Of a stretch of DNA of 64,000 nt, positions 18,209 to 28,458 are shown piece after piece. The notes beneath the pieces are model-generated. The model had not been told where the DNA came from. It made no database searches and was given only the letters and a program-made list of their open reading frames with translations. The position numbers and the translations under genes were made by a program. Location: contig CANMJR010000006.1 of the NCBI GenBank assembly GCA_947498025.1, forward strand, positions 37,558-101,557, in the 5' to 3' direction. Source of the stretch: Helicobacteraceae bacterium. Lineage in GTDB: Bacteria; Campylobacterota; Campylobacteria; Campylobacterales; Sulfurimonadaceae. Position 1 is the stretch's first letter. Each line of letters begins with the position of its first letter.

Positions 18209-20011
18209 TTAGTTATAAATTTTTTTGATTGCATTTGCATCGTTTAGGTTTAATATCGCTGCTATCTCAAGGGCGCTTAAACTTTTTAAAGCTTCAAATG
18301 TTCCAAAGTGATTGAGCAGTTTTTTTACCTTTGCCTCCGAGATACCATGAAGATTTAAAAGTCGGCTTTCATGGTCAAGTTTGAGTTTTGTTTTTTTATG
18401 AAATCCTATCGCACATCTGTGTGCTTCATCTCTGAGATTCTGTACAAATTGGAGTCTTTTATCGCTGCTTTTGAGTTCAAAACTTTTCTCTTTTGTGTGC
18501 AGAATGTCGTTTGCCTTTCCTTTTGCACGGTGGGATTTTGCATCGATTTTCTCCTTGGAGATGGCGATAACATCGATAAAAACACCATGGGAATCTATGA
18601 TTTCACATGCCAACTTTAAAAGCGTTGTCCCTCCATCAATTATCCACAAGTCAGGCGGAGAGTTTTTTGAAAAACTCTCCACTCTTCGTGTGAGCGTTTC
18701 TCTCATCTGGGCATACTCGTCTTTTGCCTCAAGATGATAGGTTCTGTAGCTTTTTTTATCAAATGCACCATTCTCATACACTATCATAGCTCCGACGGTT
18801 GCAACTCCCGACATGTGGGAGTTGTCAAAAACCTCGATGCGTGAGGGAACTCTCTCTAAAGATAAAAGCTCTTTCAGCCCCTCTAAAACAGGGCTGTTCT
18901 CCTTTTTTATATCCCCTTTTAAAAGCTCATTCGCGTTTAAAACCGCCAAATCTATAAGATGCTTTTTGTCTCCTCTCTGCGGTACTCTTATCTCTGCATT
19001 TTTTTCAAAAAGAGTGCTTAAATGCTCCTCTATAATCTCCAAAGATTCAAACTTCTTTGCAACTAAAATAGGTGCGATAATGGGCGGTTTTTCATTTGCA
19101 TAAAACTCCATGAGTACCCTTTGATAAAACTCATCTTCGTCGTAGCCGTCATTGATTTGAATAAAATCATGGGATGAGGAGATGATTTTTCCGCCTCTCA
19201 TAAATATTCTCACAACTACCGCTCTTGTCTGGCTGTTTTGCACTACAAAAATATCGTAGTTCTCATCACTTGCAAAATCTATCTCACTCTTTATCTCGGA
19301 GCGGGAGATTCTCTCGCAGCGGTCTCGAAGCTCTGCCGCCTCCTCAAAACGCAAGTTTTCAGCATAAAATTCCATCTTCTCTTGAAGCGTTTTTATGAGA
19401 AATTTTTTATTTACAATGAGCTCTTTTGCTAAATCCAACTCTTTTTTGTATTTTTCTTGTGGAACTTTGAGCTCGCATGGAGCAAAACATTTATCTATCT
19501 GATGATAAAGACACATCTTCTTTGATTTTAAACAGCTCTTTTTTTGGACGAGTTTACACACCTCATAGATTGAGTCTAAAATATCTCTTGCCCCAACCGA
19601 GTAAGGTCCAAAATAGGTAATGTCAGAGCTTTTAATCACCTTTCTTGTTATCTCAAATCTCGGAAATTCTACGGAGTTGTCGATGTAAATGTAGGGGTAG
19701 GTTTTGTCATCGCGAAGCAGAATATTGTACTTTGGATGGAGCTGTTTTATAAGAGAATTTTCTAAAATGAGTGCGTCATGTTCGGAGTTTACAACGATGT
19801 AGTTGAGAGAGATAGTCTGGTTTATCATCTTTGTAATTCTGAGAGAGAGGTTGGAATTCGCTTTTATTTGCGGCGTAAAGACAAAATAACTCTTCACTCT
19901 TTTGTAGAGATTTTTAGCTTTTCCGACATAAAGAAGATGCCCCTCTTTGTCAAAATACTGGTAAATTCCAGCATTCTGCGGCAGCTGTTTTATCGTCTCT
20001 TCTAAGGTCAT
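18209..20011 (-). CDS. uvrC: UvrABC system endonuclease subunit C
   Basis: Nucleotide-excision repair nuclease that makes both incisions around DNA damage. The N-terminal GIY-YIG domain is clear (AGIYQYF...[10 protein letters not shown], residues ~14-37), followed by a UVR motif near residue 205-235 ([20 protein letters not shown]), the RNase H-like UvrC core ([15 protein letters not shown]) and C-terminal helix-hairpin-helix repeats ([14 protein letters not shown]). 600 residues is normal. It is coupled to the upstream DUF721-like gene by an ATGA overlap. The repeat element copy A follows its stop. Confidence 0.95.
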   Translation of the reverse strand: MTLEETIKQLPQNAGIYQYFDKEGHLLYVGKAKNLYKRVKSYFVFTPQIKANSNLSLRITKMINQTISLNYIVVNSEHDALILENSLIKQLHPKYNILLRDDKTYPYIYIDNSVEFPRFEITRKVIKSSDITYFGPYSVGARDILDSIYEVCKLVQKKSCLKSKKMCLYHQIDKCFAPCELKVPQEKYKKELDLAKELIVNKKFLIKTLQEKMEFYAENLRFEEAAELRDRCERISRSEIKSEIDFASDENYDIFVVQNSQTRAVVVRIFMRGGKIISSSHDFIQINDGYDEDEFYQRVLMEFYANEKPPIIAPILVAKKFESLEIIEEHLSTLFEKNAEIRVPQRGDKKHLIDLAVLNANELLKGDIKKENSPVLEGLKELLSLERVPSRIEVFDNSHMSGVATVGAMIVYENGAFDKKSYRTYHLEAKDEYAQMRETLTRRVESFSKNSPPDLWIIDGGTTLLKLACEIIDSHGVFIDVIAISKEKIDAKSHRAKGKANDILHTKEKSFELKSSDKRLQFVQNLRDEAHRCAIGFHKKTKLKLDHESRLLNLHGISEAKVKKLLNHFGTFEALKSLSALEIAAILNLNDANAIKKIYN

Positions 20012-20445
20012 TTCATAGCTTTTATAATTTTTTGAATCGACATGACAAGACTATTTAGCTTCTCATCCTCTATGTTTACACTAAAATTTCCGGTCGCTCT
20101 CTCCGGGTATCGCATCACTTTTTGCTCTGTTTCGACTGTTCTTTTTATGGGTGTGTGGGTTACAAAGGCTTTGATGTCGTTTATCAGTGTCTCTTTGCAC
20201 TCCTCCGGCATGTGGAACTTTAAAGCACTTTTAATACTTTGTATATTATTATCGAATTCTTGTTTACCGGCGGGATGTGAGAGAACGAAAAAGAGTGTGT
20301 CGTTTTTGATGTATGCAAACTTTATCATCCTTTGCAAAGCAGGTATAAAAACAGACTCAATTCTCTTGATACATTTGTATTTTGAGAGTTTAGAAAATTG
20401 AGGTTTATTTTGAATAGAATTAATAATTTGACTAGCATTTTTCAT
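20008..20445 (-). CDS. DUF721/DciA-like protein
   Basis: 145-residue cytoplasmic protein without membrane segments. The segment from [21 protein letters not shown] to the following helix resembles the DUF721 core of DciA, which helps load the replicative helicase DnaB in bacteria lacking DnaC. The N-terminal [18 protein letters not shown] helix fits too. Assignment is by pattern only and moderate. The gene is upstream of and coupled to uvrC. Its 5' end overlaps the divergent small lipoprotein gene by 36 bases, so the two transcription units share a compact or overlapping promoter. Confidence 0.5.
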   Translation of the reverse strand: MKNASQIINSIQNKPQFSKLSKYKCIKRIESVFIPALQRMIKFAYIKNDTLFFVLSHPAGKQEFDNNIQSIKSALKFHMPEECKETLINDIKAFVTHTPIKRTVETEQKVMRYPERATGNFSVNIEDEKLNSLVMSIQKIIKAMK

Positions 20446-20580
20446 CTGGCAATTATAGCAATGTTTTTGTTAAGTTTGAATGGATGCGGATATAAAAAAG
20501 CACCCTACTATTTAGAAGATGCCCCAAAAGCGGATGAGAATGTTAAGTTTACAATAAAACAGCCGGCAGAAACAAAATGA
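20410..20580 (+). CDS. Small LptM-like lipoprotein
   Basis: 56 residues: short basic start, hydrophobic stretch and lipobox LNGC, then the segment GYKKAPYYL and a short acidic/polar tail. The CGxKxP-type motif right after the lipid Cys is characteristic of the LptM (YifL) family of tiny lipoproteins that help mature the LPS translocon LptD. I chose the TTG at 20410 because GAGG ends 6 bases before it; an upstream TTG at 20398 and an internal ATG at 20461 are alternatives. nadB overlaps its stop. lptD itself is about 21 kb away in this window. Confidence 0.6.
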   Translation: MNRINNLTSIFHLAIIAMFLLSLNGCGYKKAPYYLEDAPKADENVKFTIKQPAETK

Positions 20581-22055
20581 TGCAGTATGATGTAATAATA
20601 ATAGGTGCCGGAGTTGCAGGACTCTATGCTGCTCTCAAACTTCCAAAAGATAAAAAAGTCCTTCTCATCAACAAAAGAGAGACTTTTAAGTGTAACAGCT
20701 TTTATGCCCAAGGCGGTGTGGCACTTGCCCGTGACGCGGCAGATATTCCTGCACATATAAAAGATACCCTTGAAGCGGGTTCGGGGCTCTGCTGTGAAAA
20801 TGCCGTAGATGTTTTGTCTCAAAACTCAAGATTGGTTATCGATGATTTAATCAATAGAGGTTTTGAGTTTGACAAAGATAGTGAGGGAAATCTGCTCTAT
20901 ACGAAAGAGGCAGCCCACTCCACTGAGAGAATTTTACATGCAGGGGGCGATGCAACAGGGCGGCACATGCATCTCTTTTTGCTTGAGCAGAATCCGCATG
21001 CTATGCTTAGCGATGCAAGGGTGGTTGACTTGCTCATTAAAAATGGCGAGTGCTACGGTGTGAGCGTTCTTGACCATAGAGAGCGAAGAAATATCTATGC
21101 AAAAGATGTGATTATTGCCAGTGGCGGGGTTGGTTCGCTCTTTGAGTTTCATACAAATGCACCATGTATCAGTGCCGACATGCAGGGTTTGTGCGTTTTA
21201 AAAGGGATTGAGTTAGAGCGAATGGAGATGTTGCAGTTCCATCCGACTGTGTTTGTAGATAGTAACAATGCGCAAAAGATGCTGCTCACCGAAGCTCTAA
21301 GAGGCGAGGGTGCGACCATAGAGGATGAGAGCGGGCGAAGATTTTTGTTTGATTATGATGAGAGGGGAGAGCTGGCTTCGCGCGATATTGTGAGTAAAGC
21401 TATTTATGAACATAGCAAAAAAACAGGCATGCAAGTTTATTTATCCCTTGAAAATTTTGACCATGTTTACTTTACACAAAGATTTCCAAATATTTATAAA
21501 AATCTACAAATTTTAGGTTTTGATGTTCCACGCCAACGAGTGCCTATTTCTCCTGCTTTTCACTATGCTATAGGCGGAATTAAAACCGATTTACATGGAA
21601 GAGTCCCTAATGTAAAATCTCTCTATGCCATAGGCGAAGTTGCATCTACAAAGGTGCACGGTGCAAACAGACTTGCTTCAAACTCACTTTTAGAGGGTCT
21701 TGTTTTTGCAAAAGAGGCGGTAGAAGATATTTTGAATCATCCGCATGTGCCCGAGCGTAGCGACAAATGCCCTTGGGGTGACAAAGAGTTTATAGAATTT
21801 CCCGTCGGCGATGAGGTGATGAGCCTCAAAGAGGACAAAGAGAAGAAGAATCTGCTTCGCAAAATAATGTGGGAGAATGTCTCAATTGTGCGAACCAAAA
21901 AAGGTTTAAATAGTGCGTTGGAGCAAATCAACGCAATGTTGGGTGAAAAAATCGGCAAACTACTAAAATTTCGCCTCCTCACCGCAAAAGAGATTGTACT
22001 CTCTGCACTTGCAAGAGAGGAGTCAATCGGGGTGCATTACAGAACTTCTGACTGA
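20577..22055 (+). CDS. nadB: L-aspartate oxidase
   Basis: FAD enzyme that oxidises aspartate to iminoaspartate, the first step of de novo NAD synthesis. The N-terminal dinucleotide fold VIIIGAGVAGLYAAL is clear, followed by the family blocks NSFYAQGGVA, the substrate-loop region ERMEMLQFHPT and the FAD-contact region EVASTKVHGANRLASNSLLEGLVFA. Length 492 is usual for NadB, rather than the longer SdhA/FrdA. The start overlaps the small lipoprotein stop (ATGATG); a second ATG follows directly. The 3' end overlaps the convergent antiporter gene by 19 bases. Confidence 0.93.
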   Translation: MMQYDVIIIGAGVAGLYAALKLPKDKKVLLINKRETFKCNSFYAQGGVALARDAADIPAHIKDTLEAGSGLCCENAVDVLSQNSRLVIDDLINRGFEFDKDSEGNLLYTKEAAHSTERILHAGGDATGRHMHLFLLEQNPHAMLSDARVVDLLIKNGECYGVSVLDHRERRNIYAKDVIIASGGVGSLFEFHTNAPCISADMQGLCVLKGIELERMEMLQFHPTVFVDSNNAQKMLLTEALRGEGATIEDESGRRFLFDYDERGELASRDIVSKAIYEHSKKTGMQVYLSLENFDHVYFTQRFPNIYKNLQILGFDVPRQRVPISPAFHYAIGGIKTDLHGRVPNVKSLYAIGEVASTKVHGANRLASNSLLEGLVFAKEAVEDILNHPHVPERSDKCPWGDKEFIEFPVGDEVMSLKEDKEKKNLLRKIMWENVSIVRTKKGLNSALEQINAMLGEKIGKLLKFRLLTAKEIVLSALAREESIGVHYRTSD

Positions 22056-23362
22056 TCCCTCTTCTCATGATACTCGGCAGAGAGTTTGAGTAAGAAGGGA
22101 ACACTGAGATTGAGGATAAAAGCACTCAGTGAAATCAGAAGTAAATCTGCACTTGTGATGAGTTTCATGGAGAGTGCCGCCATGGCAACTAAAAAGGTTA
22201 CTTCGGCGCGTCCTTGCATTGCAATCCCGATAAGGGACGCTGAACGCCATGGAAGCTTGTTGATATAGCGTGCCGTGAGTGCAGCGGCGATAAATTGTGC
22301 CGTGAATAAAACAGCTGCTAAAACAAAGGCATTGGAAAGAACGCTTAGCAGAAGTGAAAAACTCTCGATTTCCATTTGTAGTCCGATGCTGATAAAAAAG
22401 ATTGGTGCGAAAAAATAGAGGGTTAAAAAACGGAATTTCTCCATTGCTTCGTGAAAAAGCTTGTCTCCATTGTTCTTGTTCTCAAAATGGTCTTTGTTAA
22501 TAATTAACCCCATGAAATATGCCCCCAATGCGACACTTGTAGCAAAATACTCGGCAATAAATGAGCCGACAAAAGCTAAAAAAATCATAAAAACAATCGC
22601 TGCATTTATCTCCTGTTTTCCTAAAAAATGAATAGCTCCTGCATGTGAATAGATGCTGTTTTTAGTTTTGGTGATTAAAGTGAGCAGCATGCCCTCTTCT
22701 TTAAGGGATGCCGTCGGATGAAAAAGAAAAAAGAGGTAGGCGATGAGTGCCATTACGGTACTGAAAAATAGAAAATTTGAGAGAGGTTTTATGGCTAATG
22801 CGCTTATGGTTTCAAGCGAAATCCCGACAGATGCCGAAGCTTGCAAAGAGACAAGAATTCCTCCGAGAACTCCCCATAAAATAAGGGAGAGCACATCGTC
22901 GGTAAGTGCTGCAGCGACAATAATCGGCTGAAGTTTCGCTTTGGCACCAAAAGAGAGGGTATTGAGGGTCAAAAATGCGATTCCGATAGAAGTCGGGGTA
23001 AATGCCATTGCAAAAACGATAGATTTAATCATGTCATGCGTGAGAAAATATTCTGTAAAATAAATCAAAGTAAAAGGTAAAATTACCCCCGCAATTGCAA
23101 TTTTCCATCCTTTTTTAACACCCTCAGCAAAGCTTTGGAGGTTCTCTTCTAACCCAAGATAAAAAAACAAAAAGATGGTTCCAATAAAAGCAAAGGTCTC
23201 AATTGTCGCCGAATGGGGAGAAAGAAGATGCAAATTGACCGCGACAAGTCCTCCAATAAGGTAAAAAAGGACATCGGCAACCCCCGTTTTTTTGGACGCC
23301 CAGAGGGAGGCGATAATAATTATAAGTAAATAGAGCAGGACAAGAGTTGTAATCATTTCCAT
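22037..23362 (-). CDS. Cation:proton antiporter, CPA2 family
   Basis: 441-residue integral membrane protein with about 12 hydrophobic helices, of the Na+(K+)/H+ exchanger (KefB/NapA-like) fold. The LTDDVLSLILWGVLGG segment holds the paired Asp residues (DD) of the transport site, and GAYFMGLIIN is another family block. There is no C-terminal TrkA-N/NAD-binding domain, so it is a bare NapA-like transporter, not a glutathione-gated Kef system. Ion specificity cannot be told from sequence by eye. It stands alone on the minus strand and overlaps nadB at its 3' end. Confidence 0.85.
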   Translation of the reverse strand: MEMITTLVLLYLLIIIIASLWASKKTGVADVLFYLIGGLVAVNLHLLSPHSATIETFAFIGTIFLFFYLGLEENLQSFAEGVKKGWKIAIAGVILPFTLIYFTEYFLTHDMIKSIVFAMAFTPTSIGIAFLTLNTLSFGAKAKLQPIIVAAALTDDVLSLILWGVLGGILVSLQASASVGISLETISALAIKPLSNFLFFSTVMALIAYLFFLFHPTASLKEEGMLLTLITKTKNSIYSHAGAIHFLGKQEINAAIVFMIFLAFVGSFIAEYFATSVALGAYFMGLIINKDHFENKNNGDKLFHEAMEKFRFLTLYFFAPIFFISIGLQMEIESFSLLLSVLSNAFVLAAVLFTAQFIAAALTARYINKLPWRSASLIGIAMQGRAEVTFLVAMAALSMKLITSADLLLISLSAFILNLSVPFLLKLSAEYHEKRDQSEVL

Positions 23363-23447
23363 AAAAAAAGCCTTCGTTGATTTCCTTGGATTATGACTTA
23401 AATAAGTTTACAGTTTACTTTTAAACAATAGATTCTTAATTTATTTT

Positions 23448-23501
23448 ATTGTATCCTTTCGCCATTGAAAGGATACAATCCTTCTTAACGCCTCTTTGGC
23501 G
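23448..23501 (+). promoter_or_regulatory. Structured 5' leader of guaA
   Basis: A perfect 13-bp inverted repeat, ATTGTATCCTTTC (23448-23460) and GAAAGGATACAAT (23467-23479), with loop gccatt. It competes with a shorter hairpin AAGGAT/ATCCTT (23469-23483). A third small stem CGCC/GGCG lies at 23489-23501, ahead of the AAAGG ribosome binding site. Alternative pairings of this kind suggest regulation of guaA by RNA structure or by a protein binding the palindrome. No purine-riboswitch core is visible. Confidence 0.5.
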
Positions 23502-23529
23502 CCACAAAACACTTTTAAAGGCACTCAAA

Positions 23530-25080
23530 ATGACAAATGTTAGCATCATAGTTTTAGATTTTGGTTCGCAATATACGCAACTTATCGCGCGTCGTCTCCG
23601 CGAAGATAAAATTTACTGCGAAATTCTTCCTTACCATACGAAAGTTGCAGATATAAAAGCAAAAAATCCACAGGGAATTATCCTTAGCGGCGGTCCCTCT
23701 TCGGTTTATAACAAAGATGCGTATGAGGTTGACAAGGGTGTTTATGAACTAGGTCTTCCGATTTTGGGAATCTGCTACGGCATGCAGAGAATTGCTGTTG
23801 ATTTTGGCGGGAGTGTTGTTCGTTCAAGCCACCATGAGTACGGCAAAGCGGAACTTACAATCAATAATATCGACGATAAATGCTCTCCTCTTTTGGCAGA
23901 TTGTGATGACGGTCGTATCGTTTGGATGAGTCACAGCGATAAAGTGGATGTGCTTCCTGAGGGCTTTGCACCGATTGCAACTTCGGCAAATTCTCCTTAT
24001 GCAGCCATTGCAAATGAAGAAAAACGCGTTTATGCGATGCAGTATCACCCGGAGGTTCAACACTCGGAAGAGGGGTATTTGATGCTTCGCAACTTCGCAA
24101 GAAATATTTGCGGAGTGACCGAGAAGTGGAAAATGGAACACTTCTTAAAAGAGCAGATAAAAAGCATTCGCGCAAGAGTAGGAACGGGCAAAGTTCTCTG
24201 CGGACTCAGCGGAGGAGTGGATAGCTCCGTCGTTGCAGCGATTCTTTATGAAGCAATCGGCGACCAGCTTATTCCTGTTTTTGTTGACAACGGACTTCTA
24301 AGAAAAGGTGAAAAAGAGCAGGTGGAAGAGGTTTTCAAAATCAACCTCAAAGTGCCTCTGGTTACCGTAGATGCAAGAGAGAGTTTTTTAAGCAAGCTTG
24401 CAGGTGTGAGCGATCCTGAAACAAAAAGAAAAATCATCGGTCACACTTTTATAGAGGAGTTTGAGAAAGAGGCGAAAAAACATGACGGTATCAAGTTTTT
24501 GGCACAAGGGACACTCTATCCCGATGTTATCGAATCTATAAGCGTAAATGGACCTTCTGAAGTTATAAAATCACACCACAATGTCGGCGGTTTGCCTGAT
24601 TGGATGGATTTTGAACTTATTGAACCGCTCAGAGAACTTTTTAAAGATGAAGTGCGTAAAATAGGGCTTGAACTCGGACTTCCTGAGAGCATGATAAACC
24701 GTCATCCATTCCCTGGACCGGGACTTGCAATAAGAATTATGGGCGATGTGAATGAGGCAGATTTGACGCTTCTTCGTGAAGCGGATGTGATTTTGCTTGA
24801 TGAGTTAAAAGCGAGCGGATACTACGCAAAAACATGGCAGGCATTTGTGGTTCTGCTCAATGTGAAATCTGTTGGAGTTATGGGCGATAACCGCACATAC
24901 GACAATACGGTCTGCGTAAGAGTTGTTGAAGCGGTGGACGGAATGACGGCAACATTTGCGCATCTTCCGCATGATTTACTAGAGAGAATTTCAAGAAGAA
25001 TTATTAATGAGGTGGATGGAATTAATCGTGTTGTTTATGACATCTCTTCTAAGCCACCTGCTACAATCGAATGGGAGTAG
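23530..25080 (+). CDS. guaA: GMP synthase (glutamine-hydrolysing)
   Basis: Converts XMP to GMP using glutamine and ATP. The N-terminal class I glutamine amidotransferase domain has [14 protein letters not shown] and the nucleophile Cys in GICYGMQ, with His/Glu in [13 protein letters not shown]. The ATP-pyrophosphatase domain carries the P-loop-like [10 protein letters not shown], and the C-terminal dimerisation domain ends with KPPATIEWE, a family signature. The start at 23530 gives the standard 516 residues and has AAAGG upstream; a TTG-initiated extension from 23449 would run through the leader hairpin and is not credible. Confidence 0.96.
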   Translation: MTNVSIIVLDFGSQYTQLIARRLREDKIYCEILPYHTKVADIKAKNPQGIILSGGPSSVYNKDAYEVDKGVYELGLPILGICYGMQRIAVDFGGSVVRSSHHEYGKAELTINNIDDKCSPLLADCDDGRIVWMSHSDKVDVLPEGFAPIATSANSPYAAIANEEKRVYAMQYHPEVQHSEEGYLMLRNFARNICGVTEKWKMEHFLKEQIKSIRARVGTGKVLCGLSGGVDSSVVAAILYEAIGDQLIPVFVDNGLLRKGEKEQVEEVFKINLKVPLVTVDARESFLSKLAGVSDPETKRKIIGHTFIEEFEKEAKKHDGIKFLAQGTLYPDVIESISVNGPSEVIKSHHNVGGLPDWMDFELIEPLRELFKDEVRKIGLELGLPESMINRHPFPGPGLAIRIMGDVNEADLTLLREADVILLDELKASGYYAKTWQAFVVLLNVKSVGVMGDNRTYDNTVCVRVVEAVDGMTATFAHLPHDLLERISRRIINEVDGINRVVYDISSKPPATIEWE

Positions 25081-25104
25081 AGATTTTTAATCTCTAATCT
25101 CTTG

Positions 25105-25740
25105 ATGCAAAAAAAAATTTACCTTTTTTCAATCTCCCCACATCCTCAAGCTATAAGTATAAATTCTCTTGATGTTCAATTTTTACAACCCGAGATAGAT
25201 TTTTCTAATTACGATTATTTGATTATTACCTCCAAACAAGCCAGCGAAGCCCTCAAACAGTATGATAAAAAAGAGTATCTTCACATGCCGGCATTGTGTG
25301 TTTCGGTGCAAAGTGCACTCTCTTACGAGGATATCGGCGGCAAAATTTTAGCTATCGGCGGAGGATACGGCGATAATTTAGCTAATAAGATCAGAGAGTA
25401 TCCGAGAGAGATAAAGTGGCTCTATCTGCGGGCAAAAGAGGTTGCGTCTAATTTTGTATCCACATGTAATAATGAAGCTTATCTCATAAAAGAGGCGATA
25501 GTTTACGAGAGCGAATGTTCAAAAGAGATACAAGATGTGAAGGTTGAAGAGGATGCAGTTTTGATTTTCACCTCCCCATCGAGCGTGGAGTGTTTTTTAA
25601 AAAACCATGCAATATCTTCCTCAAATAAAGTAATTGTAATAGGCAAGACAACAGCCTCTGCTTTGCCAAAAGGAACAGATTGTATTATTTCTAAGGAGAC
25701 ATCTATTGAGAGTTGCATAAATTTGGGCGTTCATCTGTGA
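25105..25740 (+). CDS. hemD: Uroporphyrinogen-III synthase
   Basis: Closes and inverts ring D of hydroxymethylbilane in haem/sirohaem synthesis. The family is poorly conserved; here the pattern of two alpha/beta lobes is visible, with DYLIITSKQASEAL near residue 34, GGGYGDNLA near 90 and the conserved late segment VLIFTSPSSVECFL followed by VIVIGKTTASAL. Length of about 211 residues fits. The ATG at 25105 is followed by a run of nine A (25109-25117). The last bases overlap the GTG start of the next gene. Confidence 0.8.
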   Translation: MQKKIYLFSISPHPQAISINSLDVQFLQPEIDFSNYDYLIITSKQASEALKQYDKKEYLHMPALCVSVQSALSYEDIGGKILAIGGGYGDNLANKIREYPREIKWLYLRAKEVASNFVSTCNNEAYLIKEAIVYESECSKEIQDVKVEEDAVLIFTSPSSVECFLKNHAISSSNKVIVIGKTTASALPKGTDCIISKETSIESCINLGVHL

Positions 25741-28424
25741 TTTTTTTCAGATTATTCTGCATCTCAATACTTTTGAGCTTTACTTTTTTATCAGCAGCAG
25801 AGATAGTCGCTCATGACAAGGCGTATTACAAATACAAAAAAGATAATGTAGAGATAATTTACACGGAGGATAATCTTCCTTTTGCACAACAAGTAGTCGG
25901 TATTCAAGAATCACTTCATAAAGATTATGAGAATTTTTTTGGCTGGAAATTGGATGAGACGCTTTACATCGGTCTGCTCTCTTCCTACAATCAAATTGCA
26001 AACGGGGAGTCCTCCCAGTTTTCCGGCAATAGACAGATTAATTATATTGGCGGAACACAGCTTATCGACTATTTTGCTTCTACCTCGTGGCTTAATGTTT
26101 TGTGTTACCATGAAACAGCACACAACTACCAGCAAAATATGAAAAACAGCGGAGTTTCAAAAACTCTGCACTCCTTCTTTGGAAGCGGCTCCTTTTTATT
26201 TCCGTTTGTAATTGTTCCGAATATTATGGAAAATTCATTTATGCTTGAGGGAAATGCAGTCTTAAATGAGTCTTGGCATGGAAACGGCGGTAGGCTCTAT
26301 AGCGGCAGATTTAAAGCTGAAACCATGCTTCAGGCAAAAGCCGGAAATATCAAGGCAGGCGATGTTTATAATGTAAAAAGCTCCTTTCCCTATAGCGGCA
26401 GTATCTGGTATATTCAGGGTGGTTTTTACAATCTCTATTTGGCAGAGAGATATGGACTGGAAAGAGTGAATAGCTATTTTAGATACCACTCGGAGGATTT
26501 CTTTTGGCCGGAATTTACGGATTCAAGCATGAAAGATGCCGTTGGAGTTAATTTTGAAACATCCTTGGCGGATTTTAGCAAAGAGTATGCAAAGATGGCG
26601 GAGCACATGGTTTTGGCTAGTGGCGAACCCATTGCATCCTCGCAGTTTTTTTACTCTTTGGGAAACAGCGAAGATGAGCTTTTCTTTATAACAAATGAGA
26701 GCGGAGTTGAAGCTCCCGAGTTGGTTGTTGTTAATAAAGCCACTTTTGATATAAATAAAAAAAGGGAGAGCTGGCTCGGCGGTAAGGTTATAAAAGCAGA
26801 TAAAAAATATTATACACAAGGAAGCAGTTATGTCTCACCGACTCGGATATATCAGGGTCTTTTTGACAGTAACGGCTTTATAAAAGAGGGCAGCGAATCT
26901 AAAATGGTTCAAGGCTATTTAAGCAGTGGCAAGGAGGTCTATTTTGATGTAGCTCTCTCCTACTCCGAGGCACAACTTTTTGTCGGCAGTGAGTTTTATG
27001 CTCAGGTAAACTCCTCCGTTATAATCGACAAAGAGGATAATCTCTACTACTTTGTTCAAAAAGGCAAAAAGAGAACCCTCTACAAAAACAGAACTCCTCT
27101 TTACACATACAGCGGATTTTACGGAATTGTAAGTGATGTAGATAGCAAGGGCGGTATCTATTTTGTTGCAAATTCAGAGTATGGTTCAACCCTTTATAGA
27201 TTTCATGATGGTAAAGTAGAGCGTGCAAGTGAAGCAGATAATATTGTAGAAGCAAGACTTATTAATGATAGCGAAGTTTTGATAGCTGCAATCAGCGAGA
27301 AGAATTACTACTATGTTAAGAATGAGCTAAAAAACAGAGAGGAGACTCCCTATGAAACAAAACTGTTTTTTGAAGAGAAAGAATACTATGGAAGGTATGA
27401 GAATACAAATCGCTCCGAACATTCGGAACTGGATTTGTCAAGCCCCTACTACTCTTTTTTAGATATAAATTATCTAGGTACCGACCTTTCCGTGGTATTT
27501 GGAGATGCTAAGCCGGCATGGGCATTGAATGCAAATTTTGGCGACCCGTTGTCTCAGAACTCCGGAGCACTTCTTATTAATAGAGATGAGTCGAACACTA
27601 CTATTGCAGGCGCTTCCTACTCAAATTCCCAATATCTGCTTAAATACTCAATTATAGGATACAGAGTAGTTGAGAGTGATAAGCAAGAGGATGTTCGGAA
27701 GAATGGATTTATTGCGAGCTCAGAGTTGCCGTTTTACAGAAGAGGGTATTATAGCGGTGTATTGGGTGCCAGTTACTATCAAGACTACAGCGCAAAACAG
27801 CGAGAGCCTCTGAGCACAACGCTTACTTTTTCCAGAGAAGAAAAGTATGGAGTATCCATGTATGAAAATTACCTCAATAGTCTGAGTTTGTATGGAGCCA
27901 GAGAGAGGGATGACAAAATATACGGTGCAAAATACAGCTTTAAATATGATGTAGCGCATGAACTCTATGTTGGAGTAGAAGCCAAATACTCTGCTACAAA
28001 CAGTGCTGCAACAGAGAGTGAAGCTATTGATAATAGTAGGGGAGTAAAGATAACAAACTCCTCCTATCAAGAGGACATGGACCCATCAACAATCCATATG
28101 CCAAGCTTGGATTCTTCCTCCTATCTTAAAACTGCTTCCTATAGGGAGGCTAATTTGGCTAAGGTCATGAATCTCTCCGGCTACTGGTTCACCTTTCCCC
28201 TTTCTTTGCAAAAAGAGGCAATATACGCAAAGTATAGACAGTATGAACTGGAAACTTTCGGATCTGCCAAAGTGGCTCTCAGTGAAGTAACAGCAGGATT
28301 AACGCTCTCTACAGTTTTTTTAAACAAATTTGTGCTTCCGGTCAATTTTGAGTATATCACTAATGACGCCTATTTTATAAAAGATAAAACGAAGTTTAGA
28401 TTTATGATTGGCAGTACATTTTAG
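25737..28424 (+). CDS. HExxH metallopeptidase-like protein with outer-membrane barrel-like C-terminus
   Basis: Not a family I recognise fully. After a signal peptide (first ~20 residues) comes a gluzincin-type region: HETAH (about residues 125-129 from this start) and downstream FMLEGNAVLNES, like the third zinc ligand region of peptidase-MA proteins. The middle (~300-530) has repeated beta-strand patterns suggesting a propeller. The last ~330 residues alternate in the manner of an outer-membrane beta-barrel and end in FRFMIGSTF, with the terminal Phe typical of BAM substrates. I infer a surface or outer-membrane-anchored protease. The GTG at 25737 overlaps the hemD stop by 4 bases; a TTG at 25713 is possible. 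Confidence 0.6.
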   Translation: MIFFRLFCISILLSFTFLSAAEIVAHDKAYYKYKKDNVEIIYTEDNLPFAQQVVGIQESLHKDYENFFGWKLDETLYIGLLSSYNQIANGESSQFSGNRQINYIGGTQLIDYFASTSWLNVLCYHETAHNYQQNMKNSGVSKTLHSFFGSGSFLFPFVIVPNIMENSFMLEGNAVLNESWHGNGGRLYSGRFKAETMLQAKAGNIKAGDVYNVKSSFPYSGSIWYIQGGFYNLYLAERYGLERVNSYFRYHSEDFFWPEFTDSSMKDAVGVNFETSLADFSKEYAKMAEHMVLASGEPIASSQFFYSLGNSEDELFFITNESGVEAPELVVVNKATFDINKKRESWLGGKVIKADKKYYTQGSSYVSPTRIYQGLFDSNGFIKEGSESKMVQGYLSSGKEVYFDVALSYSEAQLFVGSEFYAQVNSSVIIDKEDNLYYFVQKGKKRTLYKNRTPLYTYSGFYGIVSDVDSKGGIYFVANSEYGSTLYRFHDGKVERASEADNIVEARLINDSEVLIAAISEKNYYYVKNELKNREETPYETKLFFEEKEYYGRYENTNRSEHSELDLSSPYYSFLDINYLGTDLSVVFGDAKPAWALNANFGDPLSQNSGALLINRDESNTTIAGASYSNSQYLLKYSIIGYRVVESDKQEDVRKNGFIASSELPFYRRGYYSGVLGASYYQDYSAKQREPLSTTLTFSREEKYGVSMYENYLNSLSLYGARERDDKIYGAKYSFKYDVAHELYVGVEAKYSATNSAATESEAIDNSRGVKITNSSYQEDMDPSTIHMPSLDSSSYLKTASYREANLAKVMNLSGYWFTFPLSLQKEAIYAKYRQYELETFGSAKVALSEVTAGLTLSTVFLNKFVLPVNFEYITNDAYFIKDKTKFRFMIGSTF

Positions 28425-28458
28425 AGTAGAGTTCTTGTGTAGCCCTCAAACACTTTTC

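Noticed and set aside
18043..18240. 65-codon minus-strand ORF across repeat copy A
   Set aside because: It is the repeat element read as protein; the same element at 48012 and 35680 gives no consistent reading frame.
23448..23501. Guanine riboswitch upstream of guaA
   Set aside because: The conserved junction residues of purine riboswitches are not present; only simple hairpins are seen.
23449..23529. N-terminal extension of guaA from a TTG at 23449
   Set aside because: It would run through the leader palindrome; the GuaA domain starts at 23530, where a ribosome binding site is present.
25109..25117. Run of nine A at the start of hemD as a phase-variation tract
   Set aside because: The frame is intact, and short A runs are common in this A+T-rich genome; nothing suggests switching.
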